Positions 35,239 through 48,892 of a DNA stretch of 64,000 nucleotides are shown here, piece by piece. The notes below the pieces were generated by a model. The model worked only from the letters and a program-made list of their open reading frames with translations. It had not been told where the DNA came from and made no database searches. Origin of the DNA: Rhodamnia argentea (taxonomy: Eukaryota; Streptophyta; Magnoliopsida; Myrtales; Myrtaceae); contig NC_063159.1 of assembly GCF_020921035.1 (NCBI RefSeq), positions 9,526,501 to 9,590,500 on the forward strand, given 5' to 3'. Each line of letters starts with the position of its first letter. The first letter of the stretch is position 1. The position numbers and the translations under genes were made by a program.

Positions 35239-37283
35239 ATGAAGAAAATGATGGCCCTTGGTTTTGAGGGGTCAGCCAACAAGATTGGCATTGGGGTGGT
35301 CACTCTTGATGGTGATATTTTGTCTAATCCTCGTCATACCTACATCACTCCTCCTGGACAAGGCTTTCTTCCACGAGAAACCGCTCAGCACCATCTCCAG
35401 CATGTACTTCCTTTGGTCAAAGAAGCTCTAAAAACCGCCCAAGTGACTCCTGATGACATTGACTGTCTTTGTTACACAAAGGGTCCAGGCATGGGAGCCC
35501 CTCTGCAAGTTTCTGCTATTGTCATAAGGATTCTTTCACAGCTGTGGAAGAAACCGATTGTTGCTGTTAATCATTGTGTGGCACATATTGAAATGGGCAG
35601 GATTGTCACTGGTGCTGATGATCCCGTTGTGTTGTATGTAAGTGGTGGAAATACACAGGTCATTGCCTACAGTGAGGGAAGGTATCGAATTTTTGGAGAG
35701 ACTATTGATATTGCTATTGGAAACTGCTTGGACAGATTTGCTAGAGTCTTGACGCTGTCCAACGATCCTAGCCCTGGATACAACATTGAGCAGGTATGTC
35801 ACCAGGAATGCACATGAAGATCTCTAGTTTGTGCATCCTACTTTAAGTTGGACTTGTGGACTTTTGCTGTACTTCAGTTATTTCATGGATTTTTGGGTTT
35901 AGTCAATTTTCGTGCCATGTTTCCGGTGTTTTTCTGTTCACTATGCATATAATCTGTTAGAAATGCTATAATTACACTCACATTTGACTTTGGCCTTGCA
36001 CCACATGCTAGTATTATATGTCTGTAAAATTTATGACCTGGAATGCTGTATGTCTGATGCCAGTATTTTGCAGAGAGAATACTTCGCTAGAGTGTGGGCT
36101 TTAGAAAAGATCGAACCAGAAATGAGTGTCTTTGAGAACCAGTTAGTGTGGCTTTAATTGAGGATAAGATGAGAGAAGTTAATTTTAGATCATTTGAACA
36201 CATGGGAAGATAACAATGTAGAAGCTCTAGTGAGACGGTGGAAACATCTTACAAAATGTGGAAGGAAGCTTTAAGAAAGATCTCAAGCATTTGGATCTCA
36301 TTCAAGACTCGATGTTGAATGAAATGTGGCATTATAAGCTAATCCTAATAGAGGGCTGCAACTGGTAGAGAAAGGGTCTTGTCATAGTGATTCTTTGTGA
36401 ACGTTATTGTGTGATTTTGGTGGGTATTACTTGCGTACCATGGTTCATAATTTTGTCTGCATCATTCCCATTATTGAGTTAGGATCCTGCTCTATTCGCC
36501 CAATTTTGCGGATTTGTTGATTATCTTGATTTGCCTCCTCTAAAACGGGTGTAGTGTTGCTTTCTCACCGAACCCTTTCAAATCATGAGAATGGAAGTAC
36601 TTTCTTCCTCCTGTTGACTGATATGCCTCTAATCTCTACCAGCTTGCCAAGAAGGGAGAAAAATTCATCGATCTTCCTTATGTTGTCAAAGGGATGGATG
36701 TATCTTTCAGCGGAATCTTAAGCTTTATCGAAGCTACTGCTGAAGAAAAGCTTAAAAATAACGAGTGCACCCCAGCCGATTTGTGCTACTCTCTACAGGT
36801 AAATTGGACTTGCATCCATCTTCAAAAATCAGTAGTTTTTACTAAGCTTAACTGCAGCTCTGGAGAGTCAGACCTTTACTCCTTTGTTCTGACAAATATT
36901 CTAGCGGCAGTTGAAGTCTTCCTTGATGCTTAATGCCGCAGGAAACGCTTTTTGCAATGCTTGTGGAAATCACGGAGCGGGCAATGGCACATTGCGACAA
37001 GAATGACATTCTGATTGTTGGCGGCGTGGGTTGTAACGAGCGGTTGCAAGAGATGATGAGAGTTATGTGCTCAGAGCGAGGCGGCAAATTGTACGCAACC
37101 GACGATAGGTACTGCATCGACAACGGCGCTATGATCGCATACACCGGGCTCCTCGCATATGCTCACGGGACATCGACTCCACTGGAGGAGTCGACTTTCA
37201 CCCAAAGGTTCCGCACGGACGAGGTGCACGCGATCTGGAGGGAGAAGGAGGAATCAAAGAAAGCGAATGGCACTGCAGAGTAG
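35239..37283 (+). CDS. OSGEP: tRNA t6A threonylcarbamoyltransferase, KEOPS subunit OSGEP/Kae1
   Basis: Exons 35239-35793, 36643-36798 and 36942-37283 join in frame to 1053 nt, 350 residues, the normal Kae1 length. The enzyme transfers the threonylcarbamoyl group from TC-AMP to adenosine 37 of ANN-decoding tRNAs, within the cytosolic/nuclear KEOPS complex. The ASKHA fold is clear: [15 protein letters not shown] at the N-terminus, the HxxxH metal site at His112 and His116 ([12 protein letters not shown]), VSGGNTQ (134-140), [10 protein letters not shown] (263-272 region) and the third metal ligand Asp297 in YCIDNGAM. There is no organelle-targeting extension, which separates it from the mitochondrial paralogue. 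The start has ATGAAGAAAATG; either of two Met residues is close to the conserved fold. It faces the second FAR1-like gene tail to tail. Confidence 0.95.
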
Positions 37284-38639
37284 ATGGAAGTTCCTGGATT
37301 AGTTTCACACAGACGTATTTAGCAGAAGAGACTAAAACTAGGCCTTCATTACAGAGAGATATGCAGGATGTTTACTTCAGATTGTTGCATTTGCGTGATA
37401 AACAATTATTCATTTTGGCTGGTAATTACACCAAATTGTAGTCATTTCTTTTTCTTCCTCGGAACGTTACTGACATTGTCATCTGAGTCTTGGAGGAGCA
37501 AAAATAACTAAATGCCATTTGGGAGGTAATGGCCCCACAAACACTGCCTAAATACACTCGCACAAAAACATGAAAATACGTGTTGTTAATCAGTTTACCA
37601 TGGCTATACAAGCAATTATCAAAGAAATTAAAGGCTTGTTTCGCGAAAAATAATTGAATTGAAAAAAAATTTCATAAAAATAAGTACTTATAATGCTTGA
37701 AACATTTAGTCAACGAAAAATATTTTTGTTATCAATAATTTATGTCTGCAAATTTTCTTGGAGGGTGAACGTTCGTTATTTTTATAAACAATAAAAGCGA
37801 TCATTATTTTGATAAGCAATAAAAGTAATCATTTTTAATATGTTTATCAATTCATGCATTTTGTGTCAAAAACATTTGATAGCCCACCTTGAAGATACTA
37901 CAATTCTGGCACTGATCAAGTGGATTTACGACTATAGCGAGTTTTTTAATCTGTGTGCACTGCTATTGAATAATTCAACATCCAAATTTTCAGTACAGAT
38001 CAATATAGAAGTATCTAAAACTACTCCTAGAAAAAAAAGACCATTTTCAAATAATTTAACTAGGTCGTTTAACCGGCTATTTTTTTCCCCTTCGGATCAT
38101 ATCGAACTATAATATGCCTCTTGACCATTCATCACATGGTCATCAAGTCTAGAGGAGTCGTAATGACCGGGCTCCCGTTGGCTCCAAACTCCTGTGTTTC
38201 CATGATCAAAAGCACAATATGACTGCTCCATCACTAGATATAGCGTGTAGGATAACCACTGCCGACGCCTTGGAATCTTCCGATGGTCAATTTACTTGTA
38301 CTTCTGGGCTAATGATCTCTTGCTAATTGCTTCGCAATCATTAACCATCAACCCTCGTCTAGAAGCCCTCCGATTGCTCAGGCAAGTACATTTTATGTAA
38401 AACTCACGTTGCTCTCCCGCGGCCATCTTCTGCATTCATCTGCACTTATTACATGGAGGAAAAGAGAGGAGATGAGAAGACATCGATTCTGTTTTCCTAG
38501 CAGAAGCGCCGTCGTCACGCATCCTACTAAAGGAAATAAAGACCAATGCAACTGAGGAGACGGCAAAGAGCAGGACATGGAGTGCTCGAGGAAATAGAGG
38601 ACACGCTACAAGGTATGAGAATATACCAATACACCGACG
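37284..38639. other. Region between OSGEP and the second FAR1-like gene
   Basis: The OSGEP 3' UTR is at the left and the FAR1-like gene 3' UTR at the right (probably 38400-38639). 37632-37800 resembles a truncated element end (GGCTTGTTTCGCGAAAAATA, then GAAAAATATTTTTG words, as at 12588-13321). No gene is supported. Confidence 0.4.
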
Positions 38640-40980
38640 CTAACTTCTCCTCATAAGGCCCGGGTCCACGGGTTCATATTTCCTAATATTGTTCACCACG
38701 GACTGAACTTTCTTTGAGAGCTGATCGTTGTGCTCCTCAACGATTTTCACAAATGCAGTTAGCTGCTCTTGATATGCTGCACACAACCTTTTCTTGTTTC
38801 GCAGCTCGGCCGTTAGTTCCTGGATTTTCTTGTCCTTTTCGTCCTGCATTAACAAAAGAAAATGCAGAGGATGACAGTTTGATTAATCATACACAAGCCA
38901 TAGATGCTGCATACCTCAAGTTTATACTACCATCACTCAGATGAGTCTCGGCCAATTTAAACAAGCAGACCAACCACCACCACTGCCAATTCAAAAGTCA
39001 GTTGAATGGATATGAGTGAGACACGGACTTGGCACAGAAAAGTAACTGAACAGCTCATATAGAAAGTTGATTGGCTCTTGGCATTTTGGCTTGATTATAA
39101 GTTCCTCTTCCAGTCTATTCAATAAGTGCTCGTGCCTCAGGACCGGAAAGAAAAGCCACTTTACTAGAAATCAATATCCACCTCTCCATCGGAGGGGTTG
39201 CCGTTAAAATCTCCAAAGTACAAAGCATTGCCCCGAAGAAATATGGCATATTCAATTCAAGGTATAAAATACAAAATAATCGTAGCCCCGTTTTCTCAAT
39301 AAAGAATTTATAAGTAATTGCCTAAGAAAGCAACAGAACATACTAGAATGCTTAATTCTTCAAAACATGCTCCTGAAAACTTTCTTGGTGAGATTCAATT
39401 GTTCTTAAGTTGTGCTGCCCTGCTGAGAGCCAGCATCACTCAGATAAGTAGTCAGAGACAAGAAAGATAGCAAAGACAGGATAATTTGATCAAACTGAAG
39501 AGAGGGCATGTCAATGTAACTGAATAACTGTCCAATTTTGCGTGACATAAAAGCTGGCTCATTCCATTATCAGGGAAAGGAATATAAGAAAGAAACAGAG
39601 GACGAGACAAACATCACAACTGAAGGCCATCTCATCCCCATGAGAGTTTTAAGAAATTTTCTGGTTTTCAACGCAGAAAGAAGTTAGAAAAGGTCGCACA
39701 ATTTAAGCAATATAAAGAAGGCATTAATATGACTGATTGTCCTGCTAATTGCTTATGCTTCTCGTCATGTCACTTGCAGGGACGTATCCAGAGTTAGGTT
39801 TGGCAGGCCAAGTGATTGACAAAATTTAAGGATGGTTCGAACTAGCTACAGTTTGGCTTCTGACCTTTACTGCAACTTTATGTGAGTAACAATGATTTGA
39901 ATGCATCAAATCTCTAGAAAGATGCATAAATACTAATATCTGAAGTTACATACAACCTATCCATTATTTCAAACATTACAAAACTGCGACTTGGGAGGTA
40001 AAAGCCCCCACAAACACTTCCTAATACATCTAATGAAATTTGACATTCGCCATATGGTTTTACACTAAAACACGGAAATAAGTATTATTAATCAGCTTAC
40101 CATGACACTACACTAGCAATTATCAAAGGATTTAAAAGTAACACCTATCTATTTAAAAAATCTAGCCTTAATCGTAAGTAGAGATGCCAAAAGCACGATT
40201 ATGAATCTTTTGCCTTAACTGTACTATACAGTGGCTATGCATTAGACAACAGGAATTAAGAAAAGCTGCAGAGAGGCAAAAGTCATATTCGTTCGCTTCT
40301 CAATTATAAGGCCCCGTTTTTAGCTCACAAAATCCACTTTTAAGTTGCACTGGGAACACTCTTGAAAGATGCTTCCTCGTACCAGCTTTTAAAGATTATA
40401 TACAGTATCTTATAGTAAGAGGAATAAATGAAATATGCAAGTCCATCCTTATTCTTCCAATAAGAAATAGAGAGATCAAGAACACTTGGAGAATCGCAGT
40501 ATCATGCATCAGATCAGTTGTGAAATAAGTAGGACAGGGAAAACTGACCATTGTTTGACGAGCTTCGCGTGGAGAGATGACGAGCGGATGGTTATGTTCC
40601 TTTACGAATTTTGTGATTACCCATTTTCCAGCTCTATCAACCTTTACATGAATCATAGCCTTGCAACCTTCCCTAGTGCTCGCTCTTGGCTTCCTAACTG
40701 GTCCAAATTTACCTCGTATACTAACACAGTAACCCTCCTTATTGCATCCAAGCCGACGAGCTAAAATCTTGCCATCTCTTTCAGAACGGCGGCAAGACAT
40801 CACGCGCATTACAAATCCCACTCTTCGAGCATACTCGTCGTAAAAGATCTTGGCAGCATCTTCGGAGTCAAACCCCATACCCTCAAATGGTTCGACAATA
40901 GGATCTTCTTCGCAATCTACCAATTCCACTCCGCCAGAATTCTCAGTTGCTTCAGCTCCATCTTCTAGATCCACTGTCAT
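38640..40980 (-). CDS. Short FAR1-family protein, second gene
   Basis: Exons on the reverse strand are 40980-40549 and 38843-38640, joining in frame to 636 nt, 211 residues. The FAR1 domain covers about residues 35-132 with zinc ligands Cys79, Cys106, His129 and His131 (RLGCNKEGY, EGCKAMI, KEHNHPL). As in the first FAR1-like gene, the intron lies just after the domain and the short last exon encodes a coiled-coil helix (KIQELTAELRNKKRLCAAYQ); there is no transposase core or SWIM finger. The start ATG is the first in frame, but CAG-TGGAT right after it looks like the acceptor used in the other gene, so the true N-terminus may come from an upstream exon. A leader exon ending near 41962 (donor GTAAGT) is likely. 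The intron is 1705 bp. Confidence 0.85.
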
Positions 40981-42100
40981 GAATTATGTTTACGATTTTC
41001 CATAAGCAATACATTTGACGCCACAAAGTAGCACAGACCTTCTCATAATGGATAAGATCATAAATTAAGAACAAGAAAACTAATAAGCAAAAGATAGTGA
41101 TATTCATGTCGGTCCCAATGCTGTCCAATGCCGAAGTCTGAGAAACCACTCTAGTGGTATTGAAGAAATGAATGCATCTCACAAATCACCAAATGCGACA
41201 TCATGAGAAACCAAGGATTACAGCCACAGTGAACTTCCTAAGGCCTGCAAGAACAAGAAGAGCTCCTAGAGAATGTAAAGGGAATGTGGAAATTACCAGA
41301 GAGAACATAACATCCCATAAAATACCAGGCTTTTTTTATGTTTACATGGAAGACTAGCCTTCAAATTATCATGGAACAGTGTGAAAAGGATCTATAAGCC
41401 AACCCCAATTAGATAGAACGAGACTCGCTTGACTTGATCTTGAATACATGAAATCAAACCAAAAGACCATCCAAACCAAAAGACTAGACTTTAAATCATC
41501 ATATCTATGCCCTGGGACTGCGCACACGGGGATCACCCAACAGAGAAAGAAACCAAAACATGTTCATCTCCGAGACTTCATCTATCACCCAGCTCACATT
41601 GATCTCTTTCTCTATAGCTGCTCACACAGAGCTTCCATGTATGCATAAGAAAACTTCAAATAGCATAAACCAATTTCCTCCTCTTTGCTACACAAAATTC
41701 AAGCATATATATCTCACAACTACTCCACAACCAAATCAGAGCAACAAGAAGCGGCATCAAACATATCAAATTCAACAACCCACATGACCCCAAGCATAAC
41801 AAACATATCAAAAAGCTCGGATCTTTAAGCTGAAATCGAATGATTGGAAGCTGGAGCGAAGCTCGGTCTCGATCGACGCGAATGATTTGGCAAGAAAATG
41901 GCAGAGTAATTGATCGGTCTGAAACGAACCCAACTGAATGCCGATCGAAAGGCAATGACTTACTGCGTTCGAATTGGCTGCGATTTGACTGATCTCTTTG
42001 TACGACTCGGGGGGTACGAGAGCAGAATCCCCAGTCTCGAAAACGTGGAGAGAGTGAGTTACCACCACAACCGTCAGTGCTGCTTTAATGTGCGGCACTG
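40981..42100 (-). promoter_or_regulatory. 5' UTR, leader intron and promoter side of the second FAR1-like gene
   Basis: On the reverse strand a GC-balanced stretch at 42060-41962 ends AATTCGAACGCA before GTAAGT, a good donor for a leader intron of about 1 kb reaching the coding exon. It shows no ATG in a useful frame. Nothing else in this stretch reads as a gene. Confidence 0.4.
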
Positions 42101-42204
42101 CTTGGGTCGGGCCAGTCACCAGAAATGGGCCGGAACGGCCTGTCACCTTGATGGGCCATTTCGGCCCACGTGTAATGCCCGGACCGGCCCTTTTTTTTTT
42201 TTTT

Positions 42205-42560
42205 TTTTTACGATATATTCACTAGAAGCCTTAAAACTTGTCATCAAGGTGCAATTGAGTCTTAAAACTTATCAAATTATTTTCAATCCAGTCATTTCAT
42301 TAACTTCATTTAATTTGACTAACGAAAAATATGGATATGGCTTTTTTTAATATTTTTTCTCCTATTTGGGGATGAAGTGACTAAAAAAGACGTCGTTTTG
42401 AGCCAAATTAGTTTTTCTATAGATTGGATTTTACAATCTTCATTTTATTTAATATAATCTTGTAGCTCGCATATTTTAAATTTTTTTTTAACTTTGAAAC
42501 TCTTTGTTTTTCACAATAGCCAATATTGACACGTAAATTCACTCAAAACTATCGTAAAGG
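42205..42560. mobile_element. Left half of a family D element
   Basis: Phrases GAGTCTTAAAACTTATCAAA, GACTAACGAAAAATATGGAT and ACGTCGTTTTGAGCCAAATT correspond in order to the left arm of the element at 53655-54305. The right arm is missing. A poly-T run of about 20 sits at its left edge. Confidence 0.45.
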
Positions 42561-42589
42561 ATTCGAAGAATGTGCAAGTGATGTTATAA

Positions 42590-43195
42590 GAAAATTTACC
42601 AAAAAAGTTTAAAATCTATTGTATTTTATCAGTTCAGTCATAAACCTTTCAATCTAGCCAGTTTTTTTTTACTCTTAAATCTTTTGAAATATGTCAATAT
42701 AATCCATCCGGGATAATTATGGTCGAATTGATGAGGTGGAATTCGAAATGCTGAAGTGAAATTTTTTTGTAGTTTTGTTTTTTTTTCTTTTTTTAATGTT
42801 CATAATTGTTAAGGACTAGCAGGGGGCTACCATCCATCGAACGAGCCAACGCCGCGGCTAGCGAGGACTCATTGCCCTCGCCCATAGCGAGCTCACGTAG
42901 TAATCTATGAGGGCTCAAAGCCTCGCCCCATAGGCCCTTAACAATAAATAAAAAAAATTAATGAAAAAGTTCAAAAAATTTAAAATAAATGTTCTAAAAT
43001 AATTTTCATGTTATCGTCGGCTATGCCATGTAAGACAATCAACATTCACGTTGTCAATGTTCGACCAAATTTGAATTAAAGGACCGTATTAATAAATATT
43101 CAAAAGATTTAAAACTAAACTAATCAAATTAAAAAAATTAGTATTGCATTGATTTAGGTGTAATAGGTTTAGGATTAGAAATGTTTTCGATTTTA
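42590..43195. mobile_element. TIR element of the D group with GC-rich core
   Basis: The left end reads AATTTACCAAAAAAGTTTAA; the right end reversed reads AACATTTCTAATCCTAAACC, and the arms mirror each other loosely for about 50 bp. The core (about 42830-42945) is GC-rich with GCCGCGGCTAGCGAGG, CCCTCGCCCATAGCGAG and GCCTCGCCCCATAGG. It lies in the shared promoter interval between the second FAR1-like gene and ndhT. Confidence 0.5.
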
Positions 43196-43251
43196 TAAGT
43201 TGATATTCTTTAGGGCCAAATTGTGGATACCGAGATTAGAAAGAAACGGGA

Positions 43252-43261
43252 GTCACGTGAC
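43252..43261 (+). promoter_or_regulatory. G-box, first copy
   Basis: The palindrome GTCACGTGAC is a perfect G-box core (CACGTG) of the kind bound by bZIP and bHLH factors, including light-signalling ones. It lies about 180 bp before the ndhT ATG and is the first of two identical copies. Confidence 0.6.
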
Positions 43262-43296
43262 ACGGAATGAAATTTAGAGAGTAGAAAGGAATGGGA

Positions 43297-43306
43297 GTCA
43301 CGTGAC
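43297..43306 (+). promoter_or_regulatory. G-box, second copy
   Basis: Second GTCACGTGAC, 45 bp after the first, within a larger direct repeat (AGAAAG, then GGGAGTCACGTGACA, then GGAA). It lies about 130 bp before the ndhT ATG. Confidence 0.6.
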
Positions 43307-43432
43307 AAGGAAGCGGTCTCCAAGTTCCACCTCAGCCACACGATCGAACCAAAGCTCGTCCTCTCGACTTCTGTTTAAAATCGAAAAGCCAGAAACACAA
43401 ACTTCGCTTTTCTTCTTCTTCTTCTTCGCGCC

Positions 43433-45509
43433 ATGGCGTCAACAGCTCCACCTCCCCAGGCCTTGTTCTATCTCTTCACAGGTCGAAGAAGAAGCACCGC
43501 CGGCACACGCATCACACAGGGACGTGGAGCCACCGCTCGTGTTCCAAGACGCGGCCGCCTGCGGGTTTCCGCGGCGCAGGGCCCGCGAGAGCGACAGCAA
43601 CCGCCGCCGGGAGTGGACACGAGGATCCACTGGGAAAACGAGGACGAAGGATGGATAGGGGGCGGAAACTCGAGGTCGGAGGAGGGTGGAGAGCAGATGG
43701 GGGCGGAGGAAGAGCGGAGGAATCTCTTGGGCGAGAAGTTCGCCGATTTGCTCAACGAGTCCTCGGATTCCCACTACCAGTGAGCATCACCCTGATAATC
43801 TCTCCTCCTCGCTTTTTGCCTTCTTCATTTCTTTCTTTTGCATTTGGTGGTTCTGTTTGTTTCTCCTACAATCGATTGGTTAGCGAAAATGAGAATTGTG
43901 GATTTGAGCTTCACGTATTGGCTCGAGCGGAGACATGGCACGGTGATGTGGAAGGAACTGAAGCGTTACAGTGGCGTTGGTAGAGTCTTTGATTAATTCG
44001 AAATGTAGGAATTTTACATGAAATAACATACTGAAATTGCACTGAGCACTGAGTCCTGGGTTGGTCATTGACATTGGAGGTCAGTTCTGTGCTGAACTCG
44101 AAAGGTTAATAGTTGATGAAGTCTATAATGAACAGAGGGGAGAGATTGTTTGTAACTTTTGGAATTGGCTAAGGTAAGGCCTGGCGACTCACTAGGCTGT
44201 CCAGGCTCGGGCTGGCTCGGGAGAGGATTTCTAGGTTCAGTAAGGACCGGATTGCCTATGGTTGTCCATCGATTAGGTCGCCAGGAGGTATGCGAATACC
44301 GTGGAAATTCAGTCGCTTTTTCTCTGTCCTGTGAATCATTTGAATGAGTTGTTTCGAGAGAAAATCATTTGAATAAGTAAATTTAACCTGGTACTGGGAA
44401 TAGAATGAAGGCAGTGGAAGAAATTTACTCTGATCGATTGGGTTTCATGAGCAGACAACACTGAATCTGAAAAAGAAGCCCTTCTTTTGGTTGAGGGACT
44501 GTGATATTGGTGAGTTACCGAAGTTCAGCTAGTGCACTTTATCTATGGAGAAAGGAAACCCGATTAAAGAGTGACTGAAATCCGCCCTAAGTTTTGGTTG
44601 TGCAATGCCGTGGTAACCTTGAGCTCTTATGCAGCAATACAGTATCAAAAAAGAGCTTTCACTTGGAGAGGATTAACTGAAGTAGGCATTTTTGTCTTCT
44701 CTCTGTTCTTTTATGATGCATTGAGTAAATGGCGGTGATGACCGTCGCATGAGATAAGGAAATCTATGACTATGAGAAAGTGAATTCAGGCGGACTGTTG
44801 GGCGAAATGTAATTAAGGCCGGCTGACTATTGCAATATGAAGTCAGGAGCTGTAATTTGCATTACTGTGGACACGTATCACTCATTGCAAAGTTTAGCTT
44901 CTCTTATCACTCTAATTGCTGATAATGATTACAATGTAATTGTAGCTCCATTGATCGATAAGAACTTGTTGAATCTGTTGTTACTGGTTTGGTCAAGCTT
45001 AAGGTTATGAGAAGACCGGATCGTAATCGATCACTACAACTTGGGCAATCCACTTTACCAATGCTAATTTGATGTTGCTCCGCAGGTTCCTAGGAATTTC
45101 AGCCGGTGCTGATCTGGAAGAAATCAAAGCTGCTTACAGGAGACTATCCAAAGAGTACCACCCAGACACGACTTCCCTCCCATTAAAAACTGCATCAGAC
45201 AAGTTCTTAAAGTTGAGGGAAGTTTATAAGGTGTTGAGTGATGAAGAGAGACGGAGATTTTATGACTGGACACTCGCACAGGAGGCTGCAAGTCGACAAG
45301 CGGAGAAAATGAGGATGAGTTTAGAGGATCCTTACGAGCAGGATTTACAGAACTACAAACCCGTCCCGGATATGGTCGATCGGCTCAGCGGAAGGAACAT
45401 GGATTTGAGTGACCAGGCGATGTCGGCTCTCACATTCGATGTGTTTATTATCATCTTTGCGATTTGCTGCATCATTTATGTTATATACTTCAAGGAACCG
45501 TATTATTAG
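43433..45509 (+). CDS. ndhT: Chloroplast NDH complex subunit T (J-domain protein NdhT/CRRJ)
   Basis: Exons 43433-43779 and 45086-45509 join in frame to 771 nt, 256 residues. NdhT is a nuclear-encoded subunit of the thylakoid NDH complex, placed at the ferredoxin-binding side, which supports cyclic electron flow around photosystem I. The N-terminus is rich in Ala, Ser, Arg and Pro with few acids, a chloroplast transit peptide of about 50 residues. Next come IHWENEDEGWIGG and the J domain from FLGISAGADLEEIKAAYRRL, with HPD at 141-143. The C-terminus ends with one membrane helix (ALTFDVFIIIFAICCIIYVI) and FKEPYY. The order and the conserved run LPLKTASDKFLKLREVYKVL match known NdhT. The intron is 1306 bp. 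The gene is divergent from the second FAR1-like gene and preceded by two G-boxes. Confidence 0.95.
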
Positions 45510-45799
45510 GTGGTTCTTGTAAAGTTTATGTACATTATTACGGCAACTCTCACTATTTTGATCATACTGGACGCTGGACGAGTGTACGATCCAGCCAAGG
45601 GAAAATTGGGAAAACTTTTTTCCTGAGTCAGGTAGATTTCTGAAGTTGTTTGATGAAATTCCTAATGCTGCTGGTAAAATAAGTATGACCAGTAATTTGA
45701 TCGTACCTTCCAACATTATCGGGAATTTATGGACGAACTGGTAAATTATCTACTCTTGTAAAATTTTGCGAGTGTCGTGATCAAATGATGATAACTATT

Positions 45800-46165
45800 A
45801 TGAATTCATCTTTTCCACGAATTCCGCGAGGGTTACTGGCCAGCCCTTGCGAGTTGCGACCCCAAGCAAGGGCCAGTGACTCTCTCCAAGTTTAGAAGGA
45901 AAAAAAAGGAAAAGAAAGAAAGAAAAAGAAAAAAAGAGAAGAAAATAATAATAAACACTATAAAAATATTCATAAATTTATCAAAAAGTTATCTACAATA
46001 GCAACGATCATATCATGAAATAAGCAATTTCTAGTCAAAATTGGACGAAATGACTAAATTGACAAATCATCAAAGAATTTTAGACTAAATTGGCCAATTG
46101 AAATGTTCCCGATTGAATTGGCATAAATGTAATAAGTTTGGAACTTTTTTGGTAATTTTCCCTAT
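45800..46165. mobile_element. Truncated D-group element with GC-rich core
   Basis: The right end reversed, AAATTACCAAAAAAGTTCCA, matches the left end at 42590. A short GC-rich core (about 45830-45888) contains GCGAGGG, GGCCAGCCCTTGCGAG and AGCAAGGGCCAGTGAC, which can fold on itself. The left arm is absent. Confidence 0.45.
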
Positions 46166-47435
46166 CTATCTAAATCGCAACTTTTTAAAATGCGATCACT
46201 TATTGTCAAAAAAAAAAAAAAATGATCACTTAAGTGATTTGGTGATGCAAAATCTGATGGTGCCCATCACGGTCTCTTAATGGCTGCTTTTAAAAAAAAT
46301 TTGGCATTAAATTGATCCAAAAATTTTGGCTCGTCTTTAAGGTTTTGACACAAAGCATTTTAAGATTGTGAGGCGGGTAATTTATATACCGTACACAATT
46401 ACATCCTTCTGATTTTCTATCAAATTATTTTAAGAGAAAGCTTGCCCGATGGTTTTCCTCTTGAGTCTAACAAAATAAAGAAAAATAGTGACAAAGTTGG
46501 AATATTTGCTTTGGCTCACCTCTATGTTTTTGTCAAATTTATAACTTCAAAAAGCTCGAGGCAAAAAATTATAGATGATAAATATTATGCCCAAATATTA
46601 AGTGACTCCAGGAAGTCTATTAAATTTTCCAACAAAATAGCATGAATAGTTTTAACACCAAAGTGGGCACCATACAAAACTTGCGACACTAATGCCATCC
46701 TTTTCCAATCGAAATAATTTCATCTTCTTTCTCAAACTTATGATCGGATCACGTTAAATCACAAGTGAATGAGTGAAACTAAAGAATCTATATTTGTTAC
46801 TAATGGTTTCCCTTATTCTTCTTGTCTTCGTAGTCCGTACAACTTTTAAGTATAAAATCACTACTGAATATAATTAGCGAATGTGAATATCAGTTTGAAT
46901 TGATTGAGAAAGGAATATTTTGTTTGTTTTATATAAAAAGTGCAAATGAACGCGTATTATTATTATTATTATTTATATTTATTTTTGCAATTTCAAGTAT
47001 GTTTGAAATGTACAAAAATTATTTCCAAGAAACTTTTAGCGTTTTTAGATTGTTGTCAATGTTAGTAAAGTTTATTATCACTTGATATAAAAATTCGCAG
47101 ACTTTTTCGTATCATTTGCAAGTATAACCATAACTTCATGGATTCACATTAAACAAAAGCTTTCGACCTATCAGTATGATTATCTCTTTTCAAAATTTTA
47201 TATATTTTCACTATATTTTTGTATCCTTTTGTATAAAAACACGAAGATCATAAATTTTTTTTATTTTTAGATTATACATTTGGAAATGGAGCATGACTTC
47301 CAAATTTGAATCTGATTAGAACTTTGTACTTTTTGGCTCAGGGGACCATCAAGACGGGTATAACTTGTAAGGTCAAAAATGAGAACCTGCACAAAGGTTG
47401 AAGGGCAATACGGTCATTTGCTTATCCCCAGACAA
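46166..47435. other. Intergenic AT-rich DNA before the S15a gene
   Basis: A (TAT)n run lies near 46950-46975. No gene, RNA or clear element is seen. Confidence 0.4.
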
Positions 47436-47442
47436 TATAAAA
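47436..47442 (+). promoter_or_regulatory. TATA box of the S15a gene
   Basis: TATAAAA is followed by GGGCTAGGTTTT, a reverse-oriented element like the telo-box common in plant ribosomal protein promoters. The pyrimidine-rich leader begins about 25 bp later. Confidence 0.65.
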
Positions 47443-47464
47443 GGGCTAGGTTTTCTCTTTCTTC

Positions 47465-48892
<1,428 letters not shown>

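Noticed and set aside
43302-43774. Frames of 95-118 codons in other frames across ndhT exon 1
   Set aside because: They overlap the transit peptide region of ndhT, which has clear homology and joins in frame to the J domain.
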